The notes beneath the pieces were generated by a model. That model had not been told where the DNA came from. It saw nothing but the letters and a program-made list of their open reading frames with translations, and ran no database searches. The translations under genes were made by a program, and so were the position numbers. A stretch of 64,000 nucleotides of DNA from Pseudomonadota bacterium (GTDB lineage Bacteria; Myxococcota_A; UBA796; GCA-2862545): assembly GCA_947475315.1 (NCBI GenBank), contig CANJMY010000005.1, positions 1-64,000 on the forward strand, given 5' to 3'. Positions 8,828 to 17,571 of the stretch are shown piece after piece (within the stretch, counting starts at the first letter, position 1; each line of letters starts with the position of its first letter).

Positions 8828-8854
8828 TTGACGACGGGCCGCTCAGCCCATAGA
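8828..8854 (+). promoter_or_regulatory. sigma-70-type promoter of the tRNA-Pro gene
   Basis: TTGACG (8828-8833), a 15-base spacer and CATAGA (8849-8854) lie 12 bases before the tRNA. Spacing and -10 shape match the tRNA-Val promoter. Confidence 0.55.
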
Positions 8855-8866
8855 TGCGCGGCGACT

Positions 8867-8943
8867 CGGGACGTAGCGCAGCCTGGTAGCGCACCAGCTT
8901 GGGGTGCTGGGGGTCGCAGGTTCAAATCCTGTCGTCCCGACCA
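8867..8943 (+). tRNA. tRNA-Pro (anticodon GGG), CCA encoded
   Basis: The acceptor stem CGGGACG pairs with CGTCCCG. The anticodon arm is CCAGC-TTGGGGT-GCTGG with GGG at 34-36. The T arm is GCAGG-TTCAAAT-CCTGT. The discriminator is A and the CCA tail is encoded, unlike in tRNA-Val. A strong terminator lies 18 bases downstream. Confidence 0.96.
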
Positions 8944-8961
8944 TCATCGAAAAACACCCCA

Positions 8962-9001
8962 AAGAGCCCGCCAAAGCATTGCTTCGGCGGGCTCTTCTTC
9001 T
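8962..9001 (+). terminator. rho-independent terminator after tRNA-Pro
   Basis: AAGAGCCCGCC (8962-8972) pairs perfectly with GGCGGGCTCTT (8986-8996). The loop can extend the stem through AAGC/GCTT. A pyrimidine, T-rich run follows. Confidence 0.82.
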
Positions 9002-9024
9002 TTCTGCTCCCCGGGAGGTCGCCC

Positions 9025-11046
9025 ATGACGTCCAGCCTGCGTGCGTCATTCTCCGCCTTGATCCTGCTCTGTGATGGCGGCGACGCCTTCGCGCAGGACC
9101 GCCGCACGCTCGACGTGGACGACCTGTTCACGATCGAGGACGTGTCCGACCCGCAGATCTCGCCGGAGGGCGACGAGATCGTCTACACCGTGTCGCGGCT
9201 CGACCTGGTGTCGGACAAGGGCCAGGCGGATCTGTTCATGACGAGCTGGGACGGCGCGCGCACCGTGCAGCTCACGCACAGCCCAGGGGCCGAGTCTCAG
9301 CCTCGCTTCAGTCCCGACGGGCGCTGGATCGCCTTCCTGTCCGCGCGCGACGACGCCGACGAGGCCGATCAGGTCTGGCTGCTCGACCGCGCGGGCGGCG
9401 AGGCCGAGCGCGTGACGGACCTCCGTGGCGGGGTGTCGGACTACGTCTGGTCGCCTGACGGCCGCTCTCTGGCGCTGGTGGTGCTCGATCCGGAGACCAA
9501 CCCCTGCGACGCCGACGGCGACAGGCCCTGCACGCCCGCGCCGATCGTGATCGACCGCTACAAATTCAAGGAGGACGAGGTCGGCTACCTGGGCGCGCGC
9601 CGCGAGCACGTCGTCCGCTTTGACCTGGCTGGCCGCGAGGCCACCCCCCTGACCTCGGGCCCCTACGACGACGCGCTTCCGGCGTGGTCGCCCGACGGGC
9701 GCAGCGTGGCCTTCGTCAGCAAGCGGGCGGGGGCCGATCCGGACCGCGGCCTGAACTGGGACCTCTACGTGGTCGACGCGGTCGCGGGGGCGACGCCGCG
9801 CGCGCTCACCACCTTCGACGGCGCGGATGACCACCCGGAGTGGGGCACACGCCCGGCGTGGAGCCCGGATGGCGCGCAGATCGCCTACCTGCAGGGCGGC
9901 CCGCCCAAGTTCTTCTACTACGAGCTGCCCAAGCTGGCGGTCGTCCCGGTGGCGGGCGGCGCGCCGCGGGTGGTCACGGGCGCGCTGGACCGCGCGCTGG
10001 GCCAGGTGCGCTGGTCGCAGGACGGTCGGGCGGTCTACGCGACGTTGGAGGACGACGGCTCCGTGAGCCTGGTTCGCATCTCCGTGTCCTCCGGCAAGGT
10101 GGTGCCCGTCGCGCCGACAGCGCGCGCCGTGGACGCGTTCGATGTCGGCCGCGGCGATCGCTTGGCCGTGCTGAACAGCAGCCCGCAGCGCCCGCCCGAG
10201 GTCTACACCGTGCGGGGGAGCACGCTGCGCCCCGTGTCGCGCCGCAACGACGCCTTGCTGGCCGGCCTGCGCCTCGGCGCCACGGAGCAGGCGCGCGTCA
10301 CCAGTCCGGACGGCACGTCGGTCACCAGCTTCGTCGTCCGCCCGCCGGACTACGAGGAGGGCGAGCGCTACCCGACCTTGCTGCACCTGCACGGCGGGCC
10401 GGTCGGCCAGTTCGGCAACGACTTCGACTTCCAGGCCCAGCTCTTTGCAGCGCACGGCTACGTCGTCGTCAGCCCCAACCCGCGCGGCTCGTCGGGGCGC
10501 GGCCAGGCGTTCACCCGCGCTATCTACGCCGACTGGGGCCACCTGGACGCCCAGGACGTGCTGGCCGCGGTCGATGACGTGGTCGCGCGCGGCGTGGCCG
10601 ACCCAGACCGGCTGGGCATCGGAGGTTGGAGCTATGGGGGCATCCTGACCGACGCGGTGATCGCGCAAGACACGCGCTTCAAGGCGGCGACGAGCGGCGC
10701 GTCCATCGCGAACGTCCTCGCGGGCTACGGCACCGACCAGTACGTCGTCGAGTACGAGGCCGAGCTGGGCACGCCCTGGGCCAACCCCGACGTCTACCTG
10801 CACAACTCGCTCGCCTTCCTCCACGCCGACCGAATCAAGACGCCCACGCTGTTCCTGTGCGGGGAGTCCGACTTCAACGTGCCGCTGATCAACTCGGAGC
10901 AGATGTACCAGGCGCTGCGCAGCCTGGGCGTGGAGACGCAGCTGGTAATCTACCCGGGCCAGCCGCACGTCATCACGACGCCGAGCTACCAGAAGGATAG
11001 GCTGGAGCGCTACCTTGCCTGGTTCGGGAGGTTCCTCGCGCCATGA
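9025..11046 (+). CDS. S9 family prolyl oligopeptidase / dipeptidyl aminopeptidase, secreted
   Basis: A 673-residue S9C-type serine peptidase. An N-terminal signal (ASFSALILL, cleavage near AFAQD) is followed by a seven-bladed beta-propeller with repeated WSPDG blades. The C-terminal alpha/beta hydrolase domain has nucleophile Ser536 in GGWSYGGI, Asp616 in CGESDFNVP and His648 in GQPHVI. Known family role: cleavage of small peptides after Pro or acylated N-termini. ATG 9025 has GGGAGG six bases upstream; longer frames would run through the tRNA gene. It is followed by a secreted-protein gene with an ATGA overlap. Confidence 0.93.
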   Translation: MTSSLRASFSALILLCDGGDAFAQDRRTLDVDDLFTIEDVSDPQISPEGDEIVYTVSRLDLVSDKGQADLFMTSWDGARTVQLTHSPGAESQPRFSPDGRWIAFLSARDDADEADQVWLLDRAGGEAERVTDLRGGVSDYVWSPDGRSLALVVLDPETNPCDADGDRPCTPAPIVIDRYKFKEDEVGYLGARREHVVRFDLAGREATPLTSGPYDDALPAWSPDGRSVAFVSKRAGADPDRGLNWDLYVVDAVAGATPRALTTFDGADDHPEWGTRPAWSPDGAQIAYLQGGPPKFFYYELPKLAVVPVAGGAPRVVTGALDRALGQVRWSQDGRAVYATLEDDGSVSLVRISVSSGKVVPVAPTARAVDAFDVGRGDRLAVLNSSPQRPPEVYTVRGSTLRPVSRRNDALLAGLRLGATEQARVTSPDGTSVTSFVVRPPDYEEGERYPTLLHLHGGPVGQFGNDFDFQAQLFAAHGYVVVSPNPRGSSGRGQAFTRAIYADWGHLDAQDVLAAVDDVVARGVADPDRLGIGGWSYGGILTDAVIAQDTRFKAATSGASIANVLAGYGTDQYVVEYEAELGTPWANPDVYLHNSLAFLHADRIKTPTLFLCGESDFNVPLINSEQMYQALRSLGVETQLVIYPGQPHVITTPSYQKDRLERYLAWFGRFLAP

Positions 11047-11642
11047 GACTCGTCGCCGCGCTCGCGCTGTGTGTCTCCCTCCTCACGTCGGGGTCCGCCA
11101 TGGCCAAGGGCTGGCTGGAGACGCCGTTCACCGCGGATCAGATCCACGCGTCCTGCGCGGACGGCACCAAGATGTCGATCCTGTTCGTCGACGCCAAGGG
11201 CACGCGCACCATCCGCGACTGGCTCTTCCACGCCGCGACGGACAAGGACGTGCTGGTGCAGTCCACCACACGTGACGACGCGGGCAACGAGGTCGACCCG
11301 ACGGCCGACATGAAGCACACGTGGGTGGAGCTGCAGCGCCACGCCCGCTACGCCAACGACGACGCCACGCGCGCGCGCTCCGAGTTCGAGACGCGCCTTG
11401 GGCACTTTCAGGGCTGGGTCTACGACGTGAACGACGCTGGCCCGGACGGATCGCCCACGCATACCCGCCTGTGGTTCGCCGACCTGCTGCCTGGGCCGCC
11501 CCTGCGCATGGAGGTCATGGTCGGGGACGTCACCGTGATGACGATGGAGGTCCTCTCGCGCTCGCCGATGCCCGCGCTCCCGACGCCGGTCGAGCCCGCG
11601 GCGGCCGCGGAAGCGCCGCCTGCGCCTTCGGCCACGCCCTGA
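11043..11642 (+). CDS. secreted protein of unknown function
   Basis: A 199-residue protein with a clear signal peptide (MRLVAALALCVSLLTSGSAMA). The body has no recognisable domain, and the last 25 residues are Pro/Ala-rich. The start overlaps the peptidase stop (ATGA) and its own stop overlaps the LysR start (TGATG), so the three genes form a tight run. Periplasmic location is inferred. Confidence 0.78.
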   Translation: MRLVAALALCVSLLTSGSAMAKGWLETPFTADQIHASCADGTKMSILFVDAKGTRTIRDWLFHAATDKDVLVQSTTRDDAGNEVDPTADMKHTWVELQRHARYANDDATRARSEFETRLGHFQGWVYDVNDAGPDGSPTHTRLWFADLLPGPPLRMEVMVGDVTVMTMEVLSRSPMPALPTPVEPAAAAEAPPAPSATP

Positions 11643-12598
11643 TGCTCGACCGCTACGGCGACCTCGCCACCTTCGTCCGCGTGGTGGACGCGGGCAGCTT
11701 CACCCAGGCCGCCAAGGACCTGGGCGTGTCTACGTCGCAGGTGAGCCGGTCGATCGCCCGCCTGGAGGACCGGCTCGCGACCCGCCTGCTGCACCGCACC
11801 ACCCGCCGCCTGTCGCTCACCGAAGCCGGCCGGGCCCTGCACGAGCGCGCTGGCGCGCTGCTGTCGGAGCTCGACGACGTAGAGGGCGCGCTGCGCGACC
11901 ACGGCGGCGCGGTCCGCGGCACGCTGCGCCTGACCATGCCGATCCACTTCGGCATCCGCTACGTCGCGCCGCTGACCGCGAAGTTCGCGGAGCTCTACCC
12001 GGACATTCGCTTCGACCTGTCGTTCGACGATCGACGCGTGGACCTGATCGCAGAGGGGTACGACCTGGCGATCCGCGTCGCCAACCTGTCCGACTCCTCG
12101 CTGCTGGCGCGCCGGCTGGGCCGCACGCGCTTGCTCACCGTCGCGGCCCCCTCGTACCTGGCGTCGCGTGGCGTGCCGACCCATCCCGCGGACCTCGCGG
12201 GTTGGGACGCGCTGGTCTACTCGCACGATGCGGCGCCCAGCTGTTGGCGCTTCCACGGCCCGGACGGGGAGGCGACCGTGAAGGTCGACAACCGCTTCCT
12301 CGCCAACAACCTCGAGGGCCTGATGGCCGCGGCGATCGCGGGGCTGGGCGTGGCGCGCGTGCCGGACGCCATCGCGACGCCCGAGGTGCGGGCGGGGCTG
12401 CTCACCCGCGTGCTGGCGGAGTGGGAGGACGAGGTGCCGGTCTGGGCCGTGTACCCGCCGGGGCGCCACCTCTCTCCGAAGGTGCGCACGTTCGTCGACT
12501 TCCTGGTCGAGGGCCTGGCCTCGGAGCCGTGGATGCAGTGCACCAAGCGTGAACACGCCGAGTCCGCACCGGACGCCGCCGAGCTCAAGCCGCGCTGA
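11642..12598 (+). CDS. LysR-family transcriptional regulator
   Basis: A 318-residue regulator with an N-terminal LysR winged helix (FVRVVDAGSFTQAAKDLGVS, then SQVSRSIARLEDRL and LLHRTTRRLSLTEAG) and a C-terminal periplasmic-binding-like effector domain. Sequence around the linker resembles the CrgA/DmlR subgroup. The start at ATG 11642 shares its A with the preceding stop. The last 14 bases overlap the 3' end of the convergent esterase gene. LysR proteins often control a divergent neighbour, but none is divergent here, so the target is unclear. Confidence 0.92.
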   Translation: MLDRYGDLATFVRVVDAGSFTQAAKDLGVSTSQVSRSIARLEDRLATRLLHRTTRRLSLTEAGRALHERAGALLSELDDVEGALRDHGGAVRGTLRLTMPIHFGIRYVAPLTAKFAELYPDIRFDLSFDDRRVDLIAEGYDLAIRVANLSDSSLLARRLGRTRLLTVAAPSYLASRGVPTHPADLAGWDALVYSHDAAPSCWRFHGPDGEATVKVDNRFLANNLEGLMAAAIAGLGVARVPDAIATPEVRAGLLTRVLAEWEDEVPVWAVYPPGRHLSPKVRTFVDFLVEGLASEPWMQCTKREHAESAPDAAELKPR

Positions 12599-13622
12599 CG
12601 TGCAGGGTGCGCTTGAGCGCGTCGGTCATGGTGGTCAGGGCGGCGTCCGCCTCGGGCAAAAAGCCGTCCAGGTTGACGAAGCCGTGGATCATGCCCGGCA
12701 GGTCGATCAGCTCCACGGCGACGCCCGCGGCGCGTAGGCGCTCGGCGTACTCGATGCCCTCGTCGTGAAGCGGGTCGAGCCCGGCCACCACCACCAGGGC
12801 CTGCGGGAGCCCGTCCAGGCGCTCCGCGCGCAGCGGCGACAGGCGGATGTCGTCGTGGAGGGGCGCGCCGCCGGTGTAGGTCGACAGGTACCAGTCGACG
12901 TGCGGCGTGCTGAGCAGGAAGCCGTCGGACAGCTCAGCGCGCGAGGGGTGCTCGCCGCGGCTGGTGACCGACGGGTAGATCAGGAACTGCAGGCGCGGCG
13001 CAGGCCCGCCCTCGGCCAGCGCCAGCTGCGACACCACCGCGGCCAGGTTGCCGCCCGCGCTGTCTCCGCCCACGGCGATCCGCCATGCGTCCACGCCCAG
13101 CTCCTGGGCGTGCGCGCACAGCCAGCGCAGCGCGTCGTGGGCGTCGTCGACCGCGGTGGGGAAGGGGTGCTCGGGCGCTAGGCGGTAGTCGACGGACGCG
13201 ACGACGCAGTGGGCGTCCTCGGCCAGCCTGCGGGTCAACGCGTCGTGCGAGTCGACGCTGCCGATCACGAACCCGCCGCCGTGCAGGTAGAGCAGCGCGG
13301 GCAGCACCTCGTCGCGCGTGCCGCGCGGGCGGTAGACGCGGATGCACACGCCGTGCGGGCCCTGATGGTCGGCGACCTCGACCTCGCGCAGGCGACCGGC
13401 GCCTGCGGCGGTGAGCGCGCCAAAGTCCGCGCGCTGGCGTGCGACGCTGTGCTTGTAGCGGGGGCGCGGGTCCAGGCCGATGGTGCGGAGCAGCAGCTGC
13501 GTCCGTAGTGGCACCTTCTGGCCGCGCACCACCCGCTCGCGGCCCGCGAGGATCCGCGCCACGACGTCCGAGGACGACATGATGCGCGTGAGGAACTCGG
13601 TCTGGATCCGGACGTGGAGCAT
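12585..13622 (-). CDS. alpha/beta hydrolase, hormone-sensitive-lipase-type esterase
   Basis: A 345-residue HSL-family carboxylesterase. The oxyanion motif HGGGF is at 114-118, nucleophile Ser188 is in GDSAGG, and the likely acid and base are Asp283 (GLDPLHDEG) and His313 (MIHGF). YRLAPEHPFPTA is also typical of the family. Known role: hydrolysis of short-chain acyl esters, usually in the cytoplasm. The start is set at ATG 13622; an in-frame ATG at 13664 would add 14 residues, and neither has a strong ribosome site. It is the last gene of a minus-strand series. Confidence 0.92.
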   Translation of the reverse strand: MLHVRIQTEFLTRIMSSSDVVARILAGRERVVRGQKVPLRTQLLLRTIGLDPRPRYKHSVARQRADFGALTAAGAGRLREVEVADHQGPHGVCIRVYRPRGTRDEVLPALLYLHGGGFVIGSVDSHDALTRRLAEDAHCVVASVDYRLAPEHPFPTAVDDAHDALRWLCAHAQELGVDAWRIAVGGDSAGGNLAAVVSQLALAEGGPAPRLQFLIYPSVTSRGEHPSRAELSDGFLLSTPHVDWYLSTYTGGAPLHDDIRLSPLRAERLDGLPQALVVVAGLDPLHDEGIEYAERLRAAGVAVELIDLPGMIHGFVNLDGFLPEADAALTTMTDALKRTLHVSAA

Positions 13623-13683
13623 GAGCCAACCTACGCCAGAGGGGCGGTGAGGGGCAAGCCGCATCGCGGCTGAGGCCGCGAAC

Positions 13684-14790
13684 CTAGACCTTGTCGAGGC
13701 GGCTGGTGGGCGTCAGGCCCCAGCCGCTCTCGCGCGCTTCGGGCGCGACGACGTCTACCGCGTCACCGCGACCCAGGGCGCGCCACGCGGCCGTCCAGGG
13801 GGCGGAGGAGTCAGGCGGCGCGCTCAAGCTGAAGCGTCCCTGCGCGCCGCACACCACGAAGCGCTCGCGTCCGGCCTTGTTGCGCAGGCGCTCGCTCACC
13901 ACGCGCACACGGGTCTCCGGGCGCGCGGCCATCGGCGCGCCGGGAGCGCGAAGGACCAGCCAACCATAGGCCAGCGTGGACTTGTCCAGGTGCGCCGCGC
14001 GGGCGAGCGCGCGGACCTGCTCCGGCGCGGACCACACCAGCTCGCCGTGGCAGGCGGCGCCCGCCGCGCGCGCGGGGCACGGGCCGGTGGTGAAGCAGGG
14101 CGCCTCGACCGTGAAGCCGCGGGCGACCATCTCGTCGCGCAGCGCGAGGGTGTCGGCGTTGATCGCGTGGCTGGCCGGCTCGAACGCGATCAGGCGGCCG
14201 CCGGGCGACAGGCGCGCCGACAGCGACTCCAGCAGCGCCGCGCGGCGCTCGATGCGATCGGGCGCGCGCTTGGACAGCTCGTTGAGCACGTGGCCGAACG
14301 TGATCACGTCGAATGGGCCGTCGGGGAGCGCGGTGTCGCCCTCGCCGTCCCAGAAGAAGGGGTGCAGGGCGCCGCGCGCGCCGCGGGCCAGGCCTCGCGC
14401 CACGGTCAGCGCCTCCGTCGCGTGGTCGCCCGCGTGCACCTCATCAAACCCCAGGTCCAGCAGCGCGCGCGACACAGGCCCAGGCCCGCAGCCCAGGTCC
14501 AGCGCGCGCCCGCTGGGCCCAGGCGCGAGCGACACGGCGCGAAACACCGCGTGCGCCTGGGCGTGGCTGATTGGCGCGAAGAACACCAGGTACGCGCCCA
14601 GGCGCGCCGCGTCTTGCAGGTAGCCCTGACCGGCGATGTTGCGGTCGCCGGAGAAGCCCGCCGACAGGCGATGCACCGCGCGCGCGACCGCTGCCTCCTC
14701 CGCGCGGGTGAGGCGATCGGCGGGGCCGTCGGTGTGTCCGGTCAGCTCGCGCCACAGGGGCACGAGGCCTGTCAGGTTGGGGGGGCGCAT
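13684..14790 (-). CDS. Rsm22-like SAM-dependent methyltransferase, small-subunit ribosome-associated
   Basis: A 368-residue protein with a Rossmann methyltransferase core: ALDLGCGPGPVS (96-107), then FGHVLNELSK and SPGGRLIAFEP. A Cys group PCFTTGPCPARAAGAACHGE (Cys232, 238, 247) matches the place where Rsm22/METTL17 proteins bind an Fe-S cluster. Those proteins act in assembly of the (mitochondrial) small ribosomal subunit, and the bacterial relatives are poorly studied. Family assignment rests on the HVLNEL and CxxxxxC patterns read by eye. It lies 28 bases downstream of the radical SAM gene and may be co-transcribed with it. Confidence 0.75.
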   Translation of the reverse strand: MRPPNLTGLVPLWRELTGHTDGPADRLTRAEEAAVARAVHRLSAGFSGDRNIAGQGYLQDAARLGAYLVFFAPISHAQAHAVFRAVSLAPGPSGRALDLGCGPGPVSRALLDLGFDEVHAGDHATEALTVARGLARGARGALHPFFWDGEGDTALPDGPFDVITFGHVLNELSKRAPDRIERRAALLESLSARLSPGGRLIAFEPASHAINADTLALRDEMVARGFTVEAPCFTTGPCPARAAGAACHGELVWSAPEQVRALARAAHLDKSTLAYGWLVLRAPGAPMAARPETRVRVVSERLRNKAGRERFVVCGAQGRFSLSAPPDSSAPWTAAWRALGRGDAVDVVAPEARESGWGLTPTSRLDKV

Positions 14791-14818
14791 GGGCGGCGTC
14801 TATCCGACGTTCGGCGCG

Positions 14819-16381
14819 CTAGCTCTGGACGCGCTTGAGCTCAAGCATCACCATCAGCGTCTTGATCGCCTGGTCCTGCTCTTCGGTGGGGGTGAAGTTG
14901 GGCGTGACGATCCACATGGCGAAGCGGTCGGAGCGCGCCATGGCAGACCCGGGCTGATCCGGCCGTCGCAGGCCAATGTCGATGGTCTCACCAGCGTTGT
15001 TGCGCATGACCAGCATGACCGCGCGCTGCACGTCGTGGACGAGCGCGCCGTCGATGTGCCAGCCGGTCTTGCCCAGCGTGATCTTGCCGCGCTTGGAGAT
15101 CACGTTCGCGAACCGCAGGCGGGTCGACGTGAGCCAGCGGCGCAGATCCTCGGACGGCGGATCGACGCTGGCCACCTCATCACGCGCCAGGCGGTCGCCC
15201 TCGATGTCCCAGTCGATCGACTGCTCGGCGGGGATTGGTCGGATGCGCTTGGCGCTCGGCACGCCGCGCAGCGCGAGCTCGCGCAGCTCGTTCATCGCGG
15301 CCATTTGGCGGCGGTCGAACACGTAGGCGGGGAGCTGGATCGGCGCCGTGCCGGGCCGCTCCTGGTAGGCGTTGTACGACGCCACGTCGAACACGCGACC
15401 GGCCAGGCGCGACAGCTCGAAGTCGTGGTCGGTCTCGTCGCCGAACCCGTAGAGGATGTCGGTGCGCACGAGCAGATCGGGCACCTCGGCCTTGAGGCGG
15501 CGGACCGCGTCGAGGACCGCCTGGATGTCGTAGTCGCGCTCCATCTGATCGAGGATGCGCTGGCTGCCAGACTGGATCGGCAGGCCGATGAACGAGAAGC
15601 GGCCCCGCTTGAACACCTGCAGCAGGCCCTCGAAGTGCTCCAGGAACAGCTTGGGCTCAAACGCCTCGGCGCTGAACAGCACGTCCTCCGACATGTCGGA
15701 GAGCGCGCTGAGCAGGTCGACCACGTTGAGGCCCAGGTCCGCGCCCCACGCGCTCATGTCCGTCGACACCAAGAGCACGTCGGGGTGACCGGCCGCGAGG
15801 CCGCGGCGCACGTCCGCGATCACGCCCTCGATCGGGTTGCTGCGCGGGCGGCCGGTGGCGCGTCGGATCGCGCAGAAGGTGCATGTGCCGAAGCAGCCCG
15901 TGCTCGCGCCCACATGGTACCAGTGGTCGCTGAACGCGGTGCCTGCGTAGCGGTTCTTGAGCGACGTTCGCACCGAGTCGAACTTCACGACCGTTGGCTG
16001 GAACAGCTCGTCGAGGGCGTTGAGGTTGCGCGGGTCCAACATCGCGCTGTCGGCCACGCCGTCGAGCGCCTGGGTCAGCTGCTTGGGCTCGATGCTGTTG
16101 AGGCAGCCGGTGACGACGATCGGCGTGCCCTCGGCCTGATCGCGCACGAGCGTGATCGCGTCGAAGGTCTGCTTCGCGTTGCGGGCGTCGGAGCCGCAGG
16201 TGTTGATCAGCTGCACGTCCGCGAGCGCAGGGTCATCGGCGACGTGGAAGTGGTTCCGCTCGATGTAGTCGTGGATCTGCGACGTGATCATCCCGGCATA
16301 GGGACAGCACTTGAACGCCTGGTGGACGTAGACCGTCGACCCTGGGGGAATCTGGAACCCGGTGTGCTTGCGCATCGACAC
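14819..16381 (-). CDS. MiaB/RimO-like radical SAM methylthiotransferase homologue, atypical C-terminus
   Basis: A 520-residue protein. The N-terminal methylthiotransferase domain is recognisable from its three cluster cysteines: CC at 25-26, INTC at 62 and TGC at 93. The radical SAM motif is CFGTCTFC with Cys163, 167 and 170 for the 4Fe-4S-SAM cluster. MiaB modifies tRNA A37 and RimO modifies ribosomal protein S12. Here the usual short TRAM RNA-binding domain is not seen. About 100 C-terminal residues of unknown type replace it, with WHIDGALVHDVQR and MWIVTPNFTPTEEQ. The substrate is therefore uncertain. It is followed by the Rsm22-like gene and preceded, 11 bases away, by a lipoprotein hydrolase gene. 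Confidence 0.8.
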   Translation of the reverse strand: MSMRKHTGFQIPPGSTVYVHQAFKCCPYAGMITSQIHDYIERNHFHVADDPALADVQLINTCGSDARNAKQTFDAITLVRDQAEGTPIVVTGCLNSIEPKQLTQALDGVADSAMLDPRNLNALDELFQPTVVKFDSVRTSLKNRYAGTAFSDHWYHVGASTGCFGTCTFCAIRRATGRPRSNPIEGVIADVRRGLAAGHPDVLLVSTDMSAWGADLGLNVVDLLSALSDMSEDVLFSAEAFEPKLFLEHFEGLLQVFKRGRFSFIGLPIQSGSQRILDQMERDYDIQAVLDAVRRLKAEVPDLLVRTDILYGFGDETDHDFELSRLAGRVFDVASYNAYQERPGTAPIQLPAYVFDRRQMAAMNELRELALRGVPSAKRIRPIPAEQSIDWDIEGDRLARDEVASVDPPSEDLRRWLTSTRLRFANVISKRGKITLGKTGWHIDGALVHDVQRAVMLVMRNNAGETIDIGLRRPDQPGSAMARSDRFAMWIVTPNFTPTEEQDQAIKTLMVMLELKRVQS

Positions 16382-16392
16382 TCCTCAGGAGG

Positions 16393-17517
16393 TCATGGGG
16401 CCTTGGTCAGCTGCGCGTAGGCGCCAGCCTCCAGGCCCGGGCCCGACTGCTTCAGCTTCTGATCGAAGAACGCGGTGACCGCGTAGTTGAGCACCTGATC
16501 GGAGGTGTCGAGGTCGAGGAAGGCCTCGGACGAGCACGTGTCCGACGCCGTGGGCGTGTAGGAAGGGCAGCCGTCCGTGCCCAGCGTGGACAGCTGCTGG
16601 ATGAACAGCGCGTTGGCGTCGTCGCGCGCGCTCAGCTGCGTGCCCACCGCACCCATGTCGACCTTGCACAGGTCCGAGAACGCCAGGTGGCCCGCGCCCG
16701 CGAGCGACCAGTAGCCGTCGGTGGTCGTGGGGGCGGACGGCACGAGCTGGCTCTCGCCTACGACGCCGTCGCAGCTGCCGCCGATGATCGCGGTCTTGGC
16801 GTCGCCGGTGAAGTCACCGCCGCCTGCGAGCGGCAGCGCGGCGAGGAAGCGCGGGTTGGCGTTGGTGACGGTGGTCGTGGTGAAGCCGCCAGCCGAGTGC
16901 CCGAAGATGCCCATGTTGCCGGTGTCCGCGAGGCCATCGAGCCAGTCGACGCCGGCGTCCAGCCACGCGAGCATGTGGTCGATCTGCGGCGGCGCCGGGT
17001 CATCGCCGAACATGCCGCCGAGCTGGCACTCGCCGGCGGGCGGCGTGAACAGGCACGGCGCGAAGGTCGCGAGGTCACGGCCCGGGTGGTCGACCGAGAT
17101 CACGACGTAGCCGCGCGACGCGAGGTGCGCGCACAGCGCGGCGGACTGGGTGCGGAAGCCGGACACGCCGTGGCTGAACACGACGACCGGCAGCGGTGCA
17201 TCCACGGGACGCGGGGCTGCGTCGCGGATCGCGTGCTGGGTCCAGGTGGGGATGGTCACCTCAGCCAGGAGGGTCGCCACCTCGTCGGGGACGTAGGTGA
17301 GCAGGCTGATCACGTCGTCGTCGCCGGTGGTGTCCTCGTCGGCCGGGTACCAGACCTCGAACGACTCGTCGTTGGCGAGCACGGTGCGGACGCCGACGGG
17401 CACGCCCTCCGCGGCGGGGTCCGCCGGCAGGTCCAGAGGCTGCGGCTCGACGACAGGCTCGGCCTTGCCGCATGCGGTGAGCGTGACAATTGCAGCCATC
17501 AGGACAGAGCGGGGCAT
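16393..17517 (-). CDS. lipoprotein alpha/beta hydrolase, PAF-acetylhydrolase/dienelactone-hydrolase-like
   Basis: A 374-residue lipoprotein with lipobox LTAC after a short hydrophobic stretch (MPRSVLMAAIVTLTAC). GGAG lies five bases before ATG 17517. The fold is alpha/beta hydrolase: VVVFSHGVSGF for the oxyanion strand, GIFGHSAGG with the nucleophile Ser, and GAGHLAFSDLC carrying the likely His. The pattern fits the platelet-activating-factor acetylhydrolase-like group. The natural substrate is unknown. It is probably anchored to a membrane facing the periplasm. It is divergent from the helicase gene, with 54 bases between them. Confidence 0.88.
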   Translation of the reverse strand: MPRSVLMAAIVTLTACGKAEPVVEPQPLDLPADPAAEGVPVGVRTVLANDESFEVWYPADEDTTGDDDVISLLTYVPDEVATLLAEVTIPTWTQHAIRDAAPRPVDAPLPVVVFSHGVSGFRTQSAALCAHLASRGYVVISVDHPGRDLATFAPCLFTPPAGECQLGGMFGDDPAPPQIDHMLAWLDAGVDWLDGLADTGNMGIFGHSAGGFTTTTVTNANPRFLAALPLAGGGDFTGDAKTAIIGGSCDGVVGESQLVPSAPTTTDGYWSLAGAGHLAFSDLCKVDMGAVGTQLSARDDANALFIQQLSTLGTDGCPSYTPTASDTCSSEAFLDLDTSDQVLNYAVTAFFDQKLKQSGPGLEAGAYAQLTKAP

Positions 17518-17571
17518 CGGTTCTCCGGGATTCGGCATGGTATCTGTTCCCACCTACGATGGGGAGGGGAC

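Noticed and set aside
9046-10968. A 640-codon minus-strand open frame opposite the S9 peptidase gene
   Set aside because: The same composition effect; no domain, no ribosome site, and full overlap with a clear gene.
12585-17517. Possible RiPP or natural product cluster (radical SAM, methyltransferase and two hydrolases)
   Set aside because: No precursor peptide or transporter is found, and the radical SAM and methyltransferase proteins resemble RNA/ribosome-type enzymes.
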